Shown: positions 8,102-17,591 of the stretch, piece by piece
How positions within the stretch are numbered: the stretch's first letter is position 1
How the letters are laid out: every line of letters starts with the position of its first letter
The notes under the pieces: generated by a model
The model's database searches: none
Told to the model about the DNA's origin: nothing
The model's input: the letters and a program-made list of their open reading frames with translations, nothing else
Program-made: the position numbers and the translations under genes
DNA from: Psychroflexus maritimus
GTDB lineage: Bacteria > Bacteroidota > Bacteroidia > Flavobacteriales > Flavobacteriaceae
Direction of reading: 5' to 3'
Length of the DNA stretch: 64,000 nucleotides
NCBI RefSeq assembly: GCF_011089875.1
Contig: NZ_JAANAS010000083.1
Span: forward strand, 1-64,000

Positions 8102-11100
8102 TATTCAGTTTTTTTAATTTTGAGAACTGTTTTTAAATTGTCAAATTCAATTTCAACTCCCTGATTAATATCGGTTTCAAATGTAAGGCTTGAAGTTAAA
8201 GTTTCTTGTCTTATGTAGGTTAAATTTTTGTTTACTGCAGCCTCAATTTTTGGATTAGACTGCATGGTAATTTCAACTTGATCGGTAACTTCAAATCCGC
8301 TATCTTTTCTCAAGTTTTGTATTCTATTTACTAGTTCTCTTGCTATTCCTTCATGAATTAACTCATCGTTTAAGCTCACATCTAAAGCAACGGTTAATCC
8401 ATTTCCGCTAGCTACCAGCCAACCTTCAATATCTTGAGAAGTAATTTCTACATCCGATTTGGAAATATACTGCTTTTCGTCTAGTAAATCAATTTCTAAG
8501 CCACCATTTTTTTCAATCTGAGCTATTTCGTTCTCACCAAATTGTTGAATGGCTTGTACGGCTTGTTTCATGTTTTTTCCAAACCTTGGCCCTAAGGTTT
8601 TAAAATTAGGCTTAATATCTTTCACTAGAATTCCTGAAGTATCATCTAAAAATTCGATTTCTTTTACATTCACTTCAGATTTAATCAAGTTAGCCACAGC
8701 CGCAATTTCTTCTCTAATGCTTTCGTCTAACACAGGAATCATAATTCGTTGAAGCGGTTGTCTTACTTTGATTTTTTCTTTTTTCCTTAGCGAAAGAGTT
8801 AAGGAAGAAATTTGTTGAGCTTTTTGCATCTTACGCTCTAAAACTTCATCAATTAATTCTTTATTTACTGTTGGGAAGTAACTTAAATGAACGCTTTCAT
8901 GCTCTTCATGAGCAGTAGCATTTGTTAAATCTTTATATAATTTTTCTGCAAAAAATGGAGCTACTGGTGCTATTAATTGAGCTACGGTTTTTAAACAAGT
9001 AAATAATGTTTGATAGGCCGAAATTTTATCCTGCTTATAGTCACCTTTCCAGAATCTTCTTCTGCTTAAGCGCACATACCAGTTGCTTAAGTTTTCTTGA
9101 ACAAAATCTGAAATTGCTCTTGTCGCTCGGGTGGGTTCATATTCGCTGTAAAAATGATCTACATTACCCACTAAAGTATTTAATTCAGAAAGAATCCAAC
9201 GATCTATTTCTGGACGTTCTTTGTTGGCTATTTCAGCTTCAGCGTAGGAAAATTCATCAATATTAGCGTAAAGACTAAAAAAGGAATAAGTATTGTATAA
9301 AGTTCCGAAGAATTTTCTTTGTACTTCGGCAATTCCTTCTAAATCAAATTTTAAATTATCCCATGGATTGGCATTGCTAATCATGTACCAGCGCGTGGCA
9401 TCTGGACCATAATCGTTTAAGGTTTTGAATGGATCTACTGCATTGCCCAAGCGTTTGGACATTTTTTGTCCGTTTTTATCTAGGACAAGTCCGTTGGATA
9501 CCACATTTTTGTAAGCAACATCATCAAAAATCAACGTAGCAATGGCGTGGAGCGTGTAAAACCAACCTCTTGTTTGATCAACACCTTCGGCAATGAAGTC
9601 GGCGGAGAGGCCCCCTAACCCCCCAAGGGGGAATTTTCTCAACGCTTCCTCAATTTTTTGTAGAACTTTGTCAATATCACCAATAATTTCATCATTGGTA
9701 AACCTAATCACACTGAAGCCAAATTTTTCTTTCAGAAATTGAGTTCTAAACTCATCACTCTCCTTCACTTCTGGATTCTTATGGTAGCCACCATCCACTT
9801 CAACAACGAGTTTTTGACCTAAACAAACAAAATCTACTATATATTCATCAATGATATGTTGTCTCCTGAATTTAAAACCTCCTAATTGCTTTCCTCGTAA
9901 TTGTTCCCAAAGAATACTTTCAGCTTCGGTAGGCTTTTTTTTGTGCTTTTCAGCGTTTTCTTTTAATCTATTGTAAGAAGATTTTCTTGCTGTTTGGTAG
10001 CCGAGAGTGTCGACTCCCCCTCCTTTGGAGGGGGCTGGGGGGAGGCTGAACGGATAATGCCATTGTGCGTAGGGCATACTTCCTGAATCAAACCAAACAT
10101 CGATCAAATCGGCTTCACGATACATGGGTTGCCCACTTTCACTCACTAAAATAATTTGATCAACTACATTTTTATGTAAATCAATTCGGTCATAATTTTC
10201 ATCGCTTAAATTACCTACCTCAAAAGTTTCATAAGGGTCTTTCTCCATTAGTCCAGCTTCTATGGAACGAGAAATTTCGTATTTTAATTCTTCTACGGAA
10301 CCAATGATCATTTCTTCTTTTCCATTTTCTGTTCGCCAGATTGGCAAAGGTATTCCCCAGTATCTTGAGCGGGATAAATTCCAATCATTGGCATTGGCTA
10401 ACCAGTTGCCAAACCTACCTTCGCCAGTAGATTTAGGTTTCCAGTTGATGGTTTTATTAAGCTCATGCATACGCTCTTTCACCTCGGTTACTTTAATGAA
10501 CCAAGAATCTAGCGGGTAATACAGAATAGGCTTGTCCGTACGCCAACAGTTAGGATAGGAGTGAACGTATTTTTCGACTTTAAAAGCACGATTTTCTTCT
10601 TTTAATTGGATGGCGATTTCTACATCCACCGATTTTTCTGGAGCTTCGCCTTCTGGATAATATTCATTTTTTACAAATTTACCTCCATGTTTACCTACTT
10701 CAGGTCTAAATTTACCTTGCAAGTCAACCAACGGAACTAAATTTCCATTTTCATCTTTGACTAACATTCCAGGAACTTCGGGAGTAGCTTGTTTAGCTAC
10801 AAGCGCATCATCCGCACCAAAAGTTGGCGCTGTGTGTACAATTCCTGTACCATCTTCGGTAGTTACAAAATCACCTGCAATAACGCGGAAAGCATTTTCA
10901 GGATGATGATAAGGTTGAGCGTATGGAAGTAGTTGTTCGTATTTTATTCCGACTAAATCTTTACCGATAGTTTCATGAACAATTCGGTAAGGAATTTTTT
11001 TATCTTCTTTTTGATAAGCTTCTATTTCTTCCTTAGTTTCAACCGCTTTAAATTTCTTACTGAACTGCTTTTTTACTAGGGCTTCAGCAAGCATTACATG

Positions 11101-11913
11101 GATAGGTTTATACGTATATTGGTTGTAGGTTTCTACCACTACATACTTGATTTTTGAGCCTACAGTAAGCGCTGTGTTACTTGGAAGCGTCCAGGGAGTT
11201 GTAGTCCACGCCAATAAAAATAAGTTTTCAAAAGCTTGTAAACCTGATGGCAGACTTTCTTTAACTGTTTTAAATTGCGCAGTGACTGTAGTATCGGTAA
11301 CGTCTTGGTAAGTTCCAGGTTGGTTTAACTCATGCGAACTCAAACCTGTACCTGCTTTTGGTGAATAAGGCTGAATGGTATATCCTTTGTAAATGAGGCC
11401 CTTTTTGTAAATTTGGGACAACAACCACCAAACGCTTTCCATGTATTTGGATTTGTAGGTGATGTAGGGATTTTCCATATCTACCCAATACCCCATTTTT
11501 CCGGTGAGGTTATTCCATACATCGGTATATTTCATCACCGCTTTTTTACAAGCTTGGTTGTATGCTTCAATAGAAATTTTCGTACCAATATCCTCTTTGG
11601 TAATCCCCAGTTCTTTTTCAACGCCTAATTCAACCGGCAAGCCGTGGGTGTCCCAACCTGCTTTACGATTAACTTTGTAGCCTTTTTGGGTTTTGTATCT
11701 GCAAAAAATATCTTTAATACTTCTTGCCATTACGTGGTGAATACCAGGCATTCCGTTAGCCGATGGTGGGCCTTCAAAAAACACAAAATCTTCTGCATCA
11801 TTCCGGGTAGTAATACTTTTTTGGAAGATTTGTTCTTCTTTCCAAAAAGCTAATACTTCATCTGCTATTTGGGGTAGGTTTAAACCTTTATGTTCTGGAA
11901 ATTTCTTTGCCAT
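8101..11913 (-). CDS. ileS: isoleucine-tRNA ligase with in-frame DUF559 domain insertion
   Basis: This class I synthetase joins isoleucine to tRNA-Ile. It shows the HIGH-type motif in PSANGMPGIHH (50-60), the editing domain, the motif KMSKR (about 816-820) and a C-terminal tRNA-binding region. At 1270 residues it is about 140 longer than the usual Bacteroidota enzyme. The excess lies at about residues 623-769, between WFDSGSMPYAQWHYPF and ADFIAEGVDQTRGW, and is a complete DUF559 (Vsr/PD-(D/E)XK-like) domain. As the only ileS seen here it is presumably active, so the insert must be tolerated. No intein splice junctions (Cys/Ser at the start, His-Asn at the end) are visible. Confidence 0.95.
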   Translation of the reverse strand: MAKKFPEHKGLNLPQIADEVLAFWKEEQIFQKSITTRNDAEDFVFFEGPPSANGMPGIHHVMARSIKDIFCRYKTQKGYKVNRKAGWDTHGLPVELGVEKELGITKEDIGTKISIEAYNQACKKAVMKYTDVWNNLTGKMGYWVDMENPYITYKSKYMESVWWLLSQIYKKGLIYKGYTIQPYSPKAGTGLSSHELNQPGTYQDVTDTTVTAQFKTVKESLPSGLQAFENLFLLAWTTTPWTLPSNTALTVGSKIKYVVVETYNQYTYKPIHVMLAEALVKKQFSKKFKAVETKEEIEAYQKEDKKIPYRIVHETIGKDLVGIKYEQLLPYAQPYHHPENAFRVIAGDFVTTEDGTGIVHTAPTFGADDALVAKQATPEVPGMLVKDENGNLVPLVDLQGKFRPEVGKHGGKFVKNEYYPEGEAPEKSVDVEIAIQLKEENRAFKVEKYVHSYPNCWRTDKPILYYPLDSWFIKVTEVKERMHELNKTINWKPKSTGEGRFGNWLANANDWNLSRSRYWGIPLPIWRTENGKEEMIIGSVEELKYEISRSIEAGLMEKDPYETFEVGNLSDENYDRIDLHKNVVDQIILVSESGQPMYREADLIDVWFDSGSMPYAQWHYPFSLPPAPSKGGGVDTLGYQTARKSSYNRLKENAEKHKKKPTEAESILWEQLRGKQLGGFKFRRQHIIDEYIVDFVCLGQKLVVEVDGGYHKNPEVKESDEFRTQFLKEKFGFSVIRFTNDEIIGDIDKVLQKIEEALRKFPLGGLGGLSADFIAEGVDQTRGWFYTLHAIATLIFDDVAYKNVVSNGLVLDKNGQKMSKRLGNAVDPFKTLNDYGPDATRWYMISNANPWDNLKFDLEGIAEVQRKFFGTLYNTYSFFSLYANIDEFSYAEAEIANKERPEIDRWILSELNTLVGNVDHFYSEYEPTRATRAISDFVQENLSNWYVRLSRRRFWKGDYKQDKISAYQTLFTCLKTVAQLIAPVAPFFAEKLYKDLTNATAHEEHESVHLSYFPTVNKELIDEVLERKMQKAQQISSLTLSLRKKEKIKVRQPLQRIMIPVLDESIREEIAAVANLIKSEVNVKEIEFLDDTSGILVKDIKPNFKTLGPRFGKNMKQAVQAIQQFGENEIAQIEKNGGLEIDLLDEKQYISKSDVEITSQDIEGWLVASGNGLTVALDVSLNDELIHEGIARELVNRIQNLRKDSGFEVTDQVEITMQSNPKIEAAVNKNLTYIRQETLTSSLTFETDINQGVEIEFDNLKTVLKIKKTE
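9605..10047 (-). mobile_element. DUF559 endonuclease-like insert within ileS, with G/C-rich hairpin ends
   Basis: The insert encodes about 147 residues. Its core contains ENAEKHKKKPTEAESILWEQ, LRGKQLGGFKFRRQHIIDEY, IVDFVCLGQKLVVEVDGGYH and FGFSVIRFTNDEI, the pattern of stand-alone DUF559 proteins with the D...ExD acids of the PD-(D/E)XK fold. Its two ends are repeats: CCCCCTCC-TTT-GGAGGGGG at 10016-10034 and CCCCC-AA-GGGGG at 9620-9631. They are translated as LPPAPSKGGG and PLGGLGGL. The ends resemble the REP-like sequence at 22607-22682. The insert keeps frame with ileS on both sides. Confidence 0.8.
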
Positions 11914-12271
11914 TTTTACTGGATTTCAAAAGATGTGCGAAATTAAGTATTTTTTGCTAATAGCCTAATTATTAAAGCCTGAAAAATTGAATTCAGATTT
12001 TTCATTATTTTAACCTGTGGTGAGTTATTTAGACTAGATTGATTTTGAAGTTAGTCCTATTTTTTGAGCTAAATATCCTTTCTCTGCAAGGATTTCACAA
12101 TCAGACATTTGATTTTTTATGCCTTTAAATTTTTTAAAATTCAATACAATGAACTTCTTTTTTGCAGTTTGTATAACTTTTTTTTAGGCGGAGTTGTTAA
12201 TTAATAATTAGGTTTTTCAGATTAGCTAAATTTTAATTGTTATCGGCAAAATTTTAGCCCTAAGTATTTTT
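11914..12271. other. divergent intergenic region ileS/rnpA
   Basis: The stretch is AT-rich and carries no convincing reading frame. It must hold the ileS promoter (minus) and the rnpA promoter (plus); only the rnpA -7 box at 12273-12280 is clear. Confidence 0.4.
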
Positions 12272-12272
12272 G

Positions 12273-12280
12273 TATATTTG
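12273..12280 (+). promoter_or_regulatory. -7 box (TATATTTG) of rnpA
   Basis: TATATTTG fits TAnnTTTG and lies 15 nt before the rnpA start codon. A matching -33 TTTG at the usual spacing is not present. Confidence 0.5.
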
Positions 12281-12294
12281 CAATAAAACAAGGC

Positions 12295-12660
12295 TTGAAA
12301 TTTACTTTTCCTAAATCAGAAAAATTAACCCATAAGAAACGAATTGCTTATTTGTTTAGTCAAGGAGAATCAATGAAAGTTTTTCCTTTGCGGGTGTTGT
12401 TTTTGGAGAATGATTTGCCTGAACACCGAGTACTGATTAGTGTACCTAAAAGGCGACATAAAACTGCGGTGGCCAGAAATCGCATTAAACGATTAATGAG
12501 AGAGGCTTATCGAAAAAATCAACACCTAATCAAAAACGGAACTACGCATTTTGATTTGGTATTGATTTACTTGGCTTCAGAAGAACTTAGCCACCAAGCC
12601 ATTGAAGCATCGATAAATAAAATAATTGATAAGTTAGCTAATTCAAAACCATCAACTTAA
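12295..12660 (+). CDS. rnpA: ribonuclease P protein component
   Basis: The 121-residue basic protein assists the RNase P RNA in cutting 5' leaders from pre-tRNAs. The family signature is present as KRRHKTAVARNRIKRLMREA (about residues 51-70), with the RNR motif and its basic helix. The start codon is TTG (12295); no ATG upstream is in frame, and the protein begins with the expected FPKSEKLTHKKRI segment. It stands alone here, without the rpmH neighbour seen in many phyla. Confidence 0.93.
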   Translation: MKFTFPKSEKLTHKKRIAYLFSQGESMKVFPLRVLFLENDLPEHRVLISVPKRRHKTAVARNRIKRLMREAYRKNQHLIKNGTTHFDLVLIYLASEELSHQAIEASINKIIDKLANSKPST

Positions 12661-12694
12661 ATTCACATTCTACGGTAGCCTTTTGTTTTCAATT

Positions 12695-12802
12695 CTACTT
12701 GAGTAGGTTCAATTGAAGTACTTTTCCAACTGTGGTCCTTTCCACATTTTTATAGTCTTCAAATTGCATTTCTAACATTTCGGCGTTAGAAATTTTTAAT
12801 CC
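12695..12802 (-). pseudogene. possible C-terminal protein relic
   Basis: A short open frame of 35 codons reads GLKISNAEMLEMQFEDYKNV then ERTTVGKVLQLNLLK and stop. It has protein-like composition and resembles the end of envelope-associated LolA-like proteins, but there is an in-frame stop immediately upstream and no start. It could be a decayed gene end or chance. Confidence 0.25.
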
Positions 12803-12862
12803 CTAGCAGTTGTAATTTAATAATTGTATAACTAGTAATTTGAATAGGCTGCTTGACTAGAG

Positions 12863-14149
12863 TTAGTCTTTTTTAATCTTCAGTTCAACCAAGTTAAGTC
12901 GTCTATTGGAAGCCTCCTTCACCTTAAAGTGTAAGTCGCCAATTTTTATATAATCATCTTTTTCTAGGATATCTTCGCTATGGTGGACTATCAATCCGCT
13001 TAGGGTTTCATACTGATCACTTTCAGGCAAATCAATTTTGTATTTTTCGTTGATGTAATCTACTTCCAATCGTGCAGAAAATAAGTAATGCTGCTCAGAG
13101 ATTTTCTTTTCGGTTAACATCACGGGGTCGTGTTCATCTTCAATTTCGCCAAAAAGCTCTTCAACAATATCTTCTACGGTCATAATTCCGCTTGTTCCTC
13201 CGTATTCGTCTATTACCACAGAGATACTTTTTTTCTTTCTTATTAGCGTATTTAGGGCATCTTTAATGAGCAGGGTTTCTGGAACAAAAACAACAGGAAT
13301 TAAAATTTCTTTTATTTTTTTAGGTCGTTTAAACATATCAAACGAATGCACATAACCAATAATATTGTCCTTATTTTCTTTATAAACCAGTATTTTAGAG
13401 TACCCAGTTTGAGTAAATAATTGGATGACGTTTGCAATTTTTTCTTTTACTTCAACAGCTACAACTTCATTTCTTGGCACCATGGCTTCTCTAGCTTTCA
13501 CTTCTGAAAATTCTAGTGCATTTTGAAAAAACTGAATTTCAGAATCTACTTCATCTTCTTCACTAATATCTTCCATTTGTTCAGTAATGTAATCACCAAG
13601 TTCAACTTTAGTGAATGAAAGCTGAATTTTATCGCCTTCAATATTGAAAAATTTAATGAGTAAAACATCAGAAATCCACATTACAAAGAGGGCTAATGGA
13701 TGGAAAAGTTGGTAGAATAAATAAGCGGGTAGTGCTAAAAACCGAATTAATTTGTTGGCATAAATTTGAAAGAACACCTTTGGAAAGAACTCTGCAGTAA
13801 ATAGAATAATAAAGGTAGAAATTAGCGTTTGACTAAGAATTTTAGCATCCGATATAAAGAAATTAATTACTGTATTTTGAACAGGAAGTAGGCTTTCAAA
13901 AAAAGTAATAATCACTTCTCCCATAATCAAGCCGTAAATGACTAAAGCAATATTGTTTCCTATGAGCATTGAAGCAATAAACTTAGAGGGTTTAGAAGTA
14001 AGTTTATTTAAGAGGGTTGAAATAAAGCTTTTTTGCTTTTTTTCAATTTCAATATACACTTTATTTGCAGAAATATAAGCAATTTCCATACCTGAGAAAA
14101 AGGCAGAAAAAAGGAGTGAAAGTAATATAATAAGGCTTTGGTTTTCCAT
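12863..14149 (-). CDS. CNNM/CorC-type membrane protein (DUF21-CBS-CorC_HlyC)
   Basis: The 428-residue protein has the domain order DUF21 membrane region (about 1-190, four hydrophobic segments), a CBS pair (about 205-335, with AREAMVPRNEVVAV and VVIDEYGGTSGIMTVEDIVE) and a C-terminal CorC_HlyC domain (about 345-425). The family is linked to magnesium or cobalt export and is often labelled hemolysin-like; in flavobacteria a member, GldE, supports gliding, but that identity is not shown here. It is last in the coaX-lptC chain, starting 3 nt after the small membrane protein gene. Confidence 0.88.
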   Translation of the reverse strand: MENQSLIILLSLLFSAFFSGMEIAYISANKVYIEIEKKQKSFISTLLNKLTSKPSKFIASMLIGNNIALVIYGLIMGEVIITFFESLLPVQNTVINFFISDAKILSQTLISTFIILFTAEFFPKVFFQIYANKLIRFLALPAYLFYQLFHPLALFVMWISDVLLIKFFNIEGDKIQLSFTKVELGDYITEQMEDISEEDEVDSEIQFFQNALEFSEVKAREAMVPRNEVVAVEVKEKIANVIQLFTQTGYSKILVYKENKDNIIGYVHSFDMFKRPKKIKEILIPVVFVPETLLIKDALNTLIRKKKSISVVIDEYGGTSGIMTVEDIVEELFGEIEDEHDPVMLTEKKISEQHYLFSARLEVDYINEKYKIDLPESDQYETLSGLIVHHSEDILEKDDYIKIGDLHFKVKEASNRRLNLVELKIKKD

Positions 14150-14152
14150 AAA

Positions 14153-14356
14153 TTAACCGCCTCGTTTTTTTCTATAATTTCGCCTAAAGAAAAACATAAA
14201 TATAGCAGCTAATGCCAATCCTACAAAAATATACGCATTGTTATTTTCCTCTTTAAAAGCTAGGTAGGCTTCAATTATAAATAGAATAGCTATACCAATG
14301 TAAGCAATTTCAAAAAATTTTAAAAACTTTGGGGGTGTAGGTTGTTTTTTACTCAT
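14153..14356 (-). CDS. small membrane protein, two TM segments
   Basis: A 67-residue protein starts at the ATG (14356) that overlaps the lptC stop by 8 nt. The sequence shows two hydrophobic helices, FFEIAYIGIAILFIIEAYLA and AYIFVGLALAAIFMFFF, and a basic tail RRNYRKKRGG facing the cytoplasm. A longer frame to 14419 only reads lptC codons in another frame and is not the start. I do not recognise a named family. The position between lptC and a CNNM protein suggests an envelope role. Confidence 0.75.
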   Translation of the reverse strand: MSKKQPTPPKFLKFFEIAYIGIAILFIIEAYLAFKEENNNAYIFVGLALAAIFMFFFRRNYRKKRGG

Positions 14357-14906
14357 CGATGTATTGTTTACCACTATTTGTTCTGGAGTTGAAGTTATCA
14401 AAATTATCGTTAGCATCAAAACCTTCTCCCTTATTTATGGCTCCATTAGGCATTTGAATTTCATAACTTACGTCTGTAAATATCCAATTAGCGTTTTGGT
14501 CAAAGTAAATTTGATTTGATTTGAGCACCGTTGAATCTGAGGTAACAATAACCACATTATCTCTTAAGTCTATGAGTTCATCTTTTTCATATACCACGGC
14601 AAAGTCGGCAACAATTGTGTTTTTTGTAGAGTCATCGTCAAAAACATCAACCTCTACACCCGCTGGAAATTTTCTGTAAGGATAATCAAAATGTGTATAA
14701 TCAAGCATAATAGGTCCTCTAATATTGGCTTTCACACGACCGCTATCGGTGTAAAATAAATTAAAGTTTTTCGCTTCAGATTGTGGGTCAGTAATTTCCT
14801 GTTCAAGCATTCTTACTTCATTTAGATTGCCATCACAAGAAAAAAACATTGTTGCCCAAAAAAGGACAACAATGCTAGTTATAGTTTTATGTATGGTTTT
14901 GTTCAT
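14349..14906 (-). CDS. lptC: LptC-like LPS export periplasmic protein (lipoprotein)
   Basis: The 185-residue product has a lipobox (MFFSC) after a short signal sequence and a beta-jellyroll-like region: YTDSGRVKANIRGPIMLDY, AGVEVDVFDD and LKSNQIYFDQNANWIF. This is the LptC/DUF1239 pattern, the bridge protein that passes lipopolysaccharide from LptB2FG to LptA. Bacteroidota versions are often predicted lipoproteins, as here. The ATG at 14906 is chosen over the TTG at 14918. It is preceded by the TPR gene and overlaps the small membrane protein gene. Confidence 0.83.
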   Translation of the reverse strand: MNKTIHKTITSIVVLFWATMFFSCDGNLNEVRMLEQEITDPQSEAKNFNLFYTDSGRVKANIRGPIMLDYTHFDYPYRKFPAGVEVDVFDDDSTKNTIVADFAVVYEKDELIDLRDNVVIVTSDSTVLKSNQIYFDQNANWIFTDVSYEIQMPNGAINKGEGFDANDNFDNFNSRTNSGKQYIDE

Positions 14907-14937
14907 TATACTAGGCAATTATTGCCTAAATTACAAA

Positions 14938-16314
14938 TTATAAATTAGGAACCAAAACAGATTCATTAATCCAACAGGAGTTAAAGCTAATTTTTTCTCC
15001 ACCCGTGTAATTTTTTTGGAATACATCAGATTTTTTAGGGGCTCTAGCGCTATAGCTTTTTACTGCTTGCTGGGCATTACTTTTTAGCTTTGGCGATACT
15101 CTTCCTGCTTTAGACGCATATTCTGCAGCTAACCAATATACGGCTTGTTTATTGAAGGTATCTGTTCCACAATCATTAGCGCTTTTGGCGTACATTTCTG
15201 CTATTTTCAAGTAAGCTATACCAAGAGAGGGCTGATTTTGTAATGCTTTTTTATAATAGGTTCTAGCATTTGAAAAGCTACCCATATCTTTATATGTGTT
15301 GGCAATTTTATACAGTACTTTAGCTTTATCTGCTTGGTTTTCTTCTAGTTCTGCAGATTCTTTAAAATATTTCATGGCCTGATTCACTTCTTTTTTATCA
15401 AAAGACAACTGACCTAGGTAAAGTGCAGATTTAGCAGAAGGTTCTAGTTGATGCTGTTGAGCTACAACTTGTACAAAGAAATCGGTGTCTGTACATTCTT
15501 TTTTAAATAATCTATCTGCGGCATTATTAATCCAATCGATGTTATTTTTGTTCTCTTCATAATCTTTTTCAAAAATTGGAATTAAGTTTTCACAATCTGC
15601 TCGGCTTCCAATAACCTTATCTACACTGTTTCTAATTACATCATAATTTTTAAGACGTAATTCAGCATTTTTTAGTTTTCTTGATTGCGTAGAAGTAAGT
15701 TTTTCTTGTTTATCTTGTTTTTCAATAAGTGGTTTAGCCACAATAGCTTGTTGATTTTCAAGTTCTTCTAAGTGGGCTTGAATTTCATCGTATTTTTCAA
15801 AAACCTCTTGCAAGTTAACTTCTCCTTGGTCTAATAAGTTAACCATTTGAAGGAAGTAAGTGTATATAGACTTTGGATTAGTGAAATTTTCTTGATCTTC
15901 TGTCCAGGCTTCATCAAAAATCATAAACTGCTCTTTTTCTTCCCCAATATTATGGTCATTCATCATTTGAGCAATACCAGGTAAAATATCGCCTTTATCA
16001 GATCTAGACTTAAAAAATTTTAACCTAGCTTTTTCGTTTGCAATAAAGCGTTTAGCTAAAGCTAATTGTTTAGTTTCGTCTGCTTCAGCTTTGATTAAAG
16101 CTTTAAACATAATTTTTCCGTATTGGTAAGTTACCATAGAAAAATCCTCACAATGTGCTAAAAGATTGTTGTAGTTTTCTAAGGCTTCTTCGTAGTTTTT
16201 CACCTTTGCAGATTCTGCGTAAAGCGAAAGCTCAGTTTGACAATCGTAGTCTTCTTGGGCAAAAGCAAAAAAGCTTATTAATAAGGAAAGAAATGAAAAT
16301 AAATTAGTTTTCAT
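14938..16314 (-). CDS. tetratricopeptide repeat protein, exported
   Basis: The 458-residue protein begins with a signal peptide ending near AFAQ and then has helical TPR units. The clearest are at about 325-400: AKVLYKIANTYKDMGSFSNA, RTYYKKALQNQPSLGIAYLK. A lysine- and glutamine-rich coiled segment lies in the middle (about 170-215). It probably acts in the periplasm as a scaffold. It sits between an outer-membrane beta-barrel gene and lptC, which suggests a role in envelope assembly. No specific function can be named. Confidence 0.82.
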   Translation of the reverse strand: MKTNLFSFLSLLISFFAFAQEDYDCQTELSLYAESAKVKNYEEALENYNNLLAHCEDFSMVTYQYGKIMFKALIKAEADETKQLALAKRFIANEKARLKFFKSRSDKGDILPGIAQMMNDHNIGEEKEQFMIFDEAWTEDQENFTNPKSIYTYFLQMVNLLDQGEVNLQEVFEKYDEIQAHLEELENQQAIVAKPLIEKQDKQEKLTSTQSRKLKNAELRLKNYDVIRNSVDKVIGSRADCENLIPIFEKDYEENKNNIDWINNAADRLFKKECTDTDFFVQVVAQQHQLEPSAKSALYLGQLSFDKKEVNQAMKYFKESAELEENQADKAKVLYKIANTYKDMGSFSNARTYYKKALQNQPSLGIAYLKIAEMYAKSANDCGTDTFNKQAVYWLAAEYASKAGRVSPKLKSNAQQAVKSYSARAPKKSDVFQKNYTGGEKISFNSCWINESVLVPNL

Positions 16315-16340
16315 AGCAATAAATGTATTTGATTTTATTA

Positions 16341-17591
16341 TTAATTATATTTTTTCTCAATGAACCAACGATCATTAAAGGTGAAGTTTAAGAAAAAGCT
16401 AAAGAAGTTTTCTTGAACTAAATTATTAGAAGTTGTTCCTCTTTGACCATACTCTAGACCTAAGTTAGCGTTAGTGAAAAAGGAACCTCCTGGAATACCT
16501 ACTCCAAAAGATATGCCAAACTCTTCTATGTTTTGTCCGTTAATGTTTAAACCAGTTTCCTCAAAGCGCAATCCAGCTCGATAAACAAACCTTTTATAGA
16601 ATCGTTTTTGGTTGGGTTCGTCATACCTAGGGATGTAAAAGCCACCTAACCTAAATTTATTAGAAGCCACATAAGAAGCATTTTCTGTATTATTAAAAGT
16701 TAGTGCATCAAAATTAGATTGGCCTTCTCTTACATAATCTAGTCCAACATACCAACTAGTTTCTTTACCCACACCAATTCCTAAAGTTAATAAGTCGGGA
16801 AGTTCAACATCAAAATTAGCATCGCCAAAACTCAATTCATTGACAACAATTTCGCTGTTATTATTTCCAAATCTAACGGCAGCAATAGTTCTGTTGTTAT
16901 CTACATTAATGGTAGCAGCAGGCACGTAATTAAAAGAAGTTCTTATTCTTACTTTGTTTTTAAGAGGAATGTCATACATCGCTCCAAAATTGTATGAAAG
17001 CCCGCTAAATTGATTAATGTTTAAATCTCTTGTTGAATATTGAACGTTGTTCAAAATAATGAGCGCTTTATTTTCTGAATTTCCAAAACGATAGTTAAGT
17101 GATGCCCCAATATTTAAGTTTTTAAAAGGCTGAACACCGTAGGCAAGTCTAAACGAATTAAGCCCTCCACGCCCTTCAAATTCATTTAGTTGCTCATCGC
17201 CTAGCGCACTAATTTTATAACCTACCGTAGTTTCAGGAATTAACTCTGCACCAAAGCCTCCAATTTTGGTTGGAAGACCAAGCGCAAAATAATCAACCGA
17301 GGTAATATTGAATTGGTCACTAGAATTGTTGTCTTTGTAATTTACACTTTCAACGCTAATTGCTCCTGTAAATGCCACCGCTTTAAGGCTACCGTAAGCA
17401 GCAGGATTCCTTAGGTTGAGGTGAATACTATCTGAGTAATTACTAATTCCGCCCATCGATCTATTCTCAACAGTACCTTTAAAATTATTGCTTCCAAGAC
17501 CGTAAAATGAATAAGGAGAATTAAGCCCCTGCTGTGCAAAAGCAAAGCTACCAATTACAAGTAAAATACAGGTTATAAACTTTTTAAACAT
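16341..17591 (-). CDS. outer-membrane beta-barrel protein (FadL/OmpP1-like)
   Basis: The 416-residue product has a signal peptide (about 1-19, ending SFAFA) and alternating beta-strand sequence to the C-terminal FNDRWFIEKKYN. The block SPYSFYGLGSNNFKGTVENR followed by SMGGISNYSDS is typical of a conserved Bacteroidota OmpP1/FadL-like family. It likely forms a barrel that passes hydrophobic small molecules, but no substrate is known. The gene starts one nt into the coaX stop (ATG/TAA overlap), so the two are co-translated. Confidence 0.8.
   Translation of the reverse strand: MFKKFITCILLVIGSFAFAQQGLNSPYSFYGLGSNNFKGTVENRSMGGISNYSDSIHLNLRNPAAYGSLKAVAFTGAISVESVNYKDNNSSDQFNITSVDYFALGLPTKIGGFGAELIPETTVGYKISALGDEQLNEFEGRGGLNSFRLAYGVQPFKNLNIGASLNYRFGNSENKALIILNNVQYSTRDLNINQFSGLSYNFGAMYDIPLKNKVRIRTSFNYVPAATINVDNNRTIAAVRFGNNNSEIVVNELSFGDANFDVELPDLLTLGIGVGKETSWYVGLDYVREGQSNFDALTFNNTENASYVASNKFRLGGFYIPRYDEPNQKRFYKRFVYRAGLRFEETGLNINGQNIEEFGISFGVGIPGGSFFTNANLGLEYGQRGTTSNNLVQENFFSFFLNFTFNDRWFIEKKYN

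Noticed and set aside
9605-10047. Idea that the ileS insert is an intein
   Set aside because: There is no Cys/Ser at the start, no His-Asn at the end and no splicing-domain blocks; only a nuclease-like domain is present.
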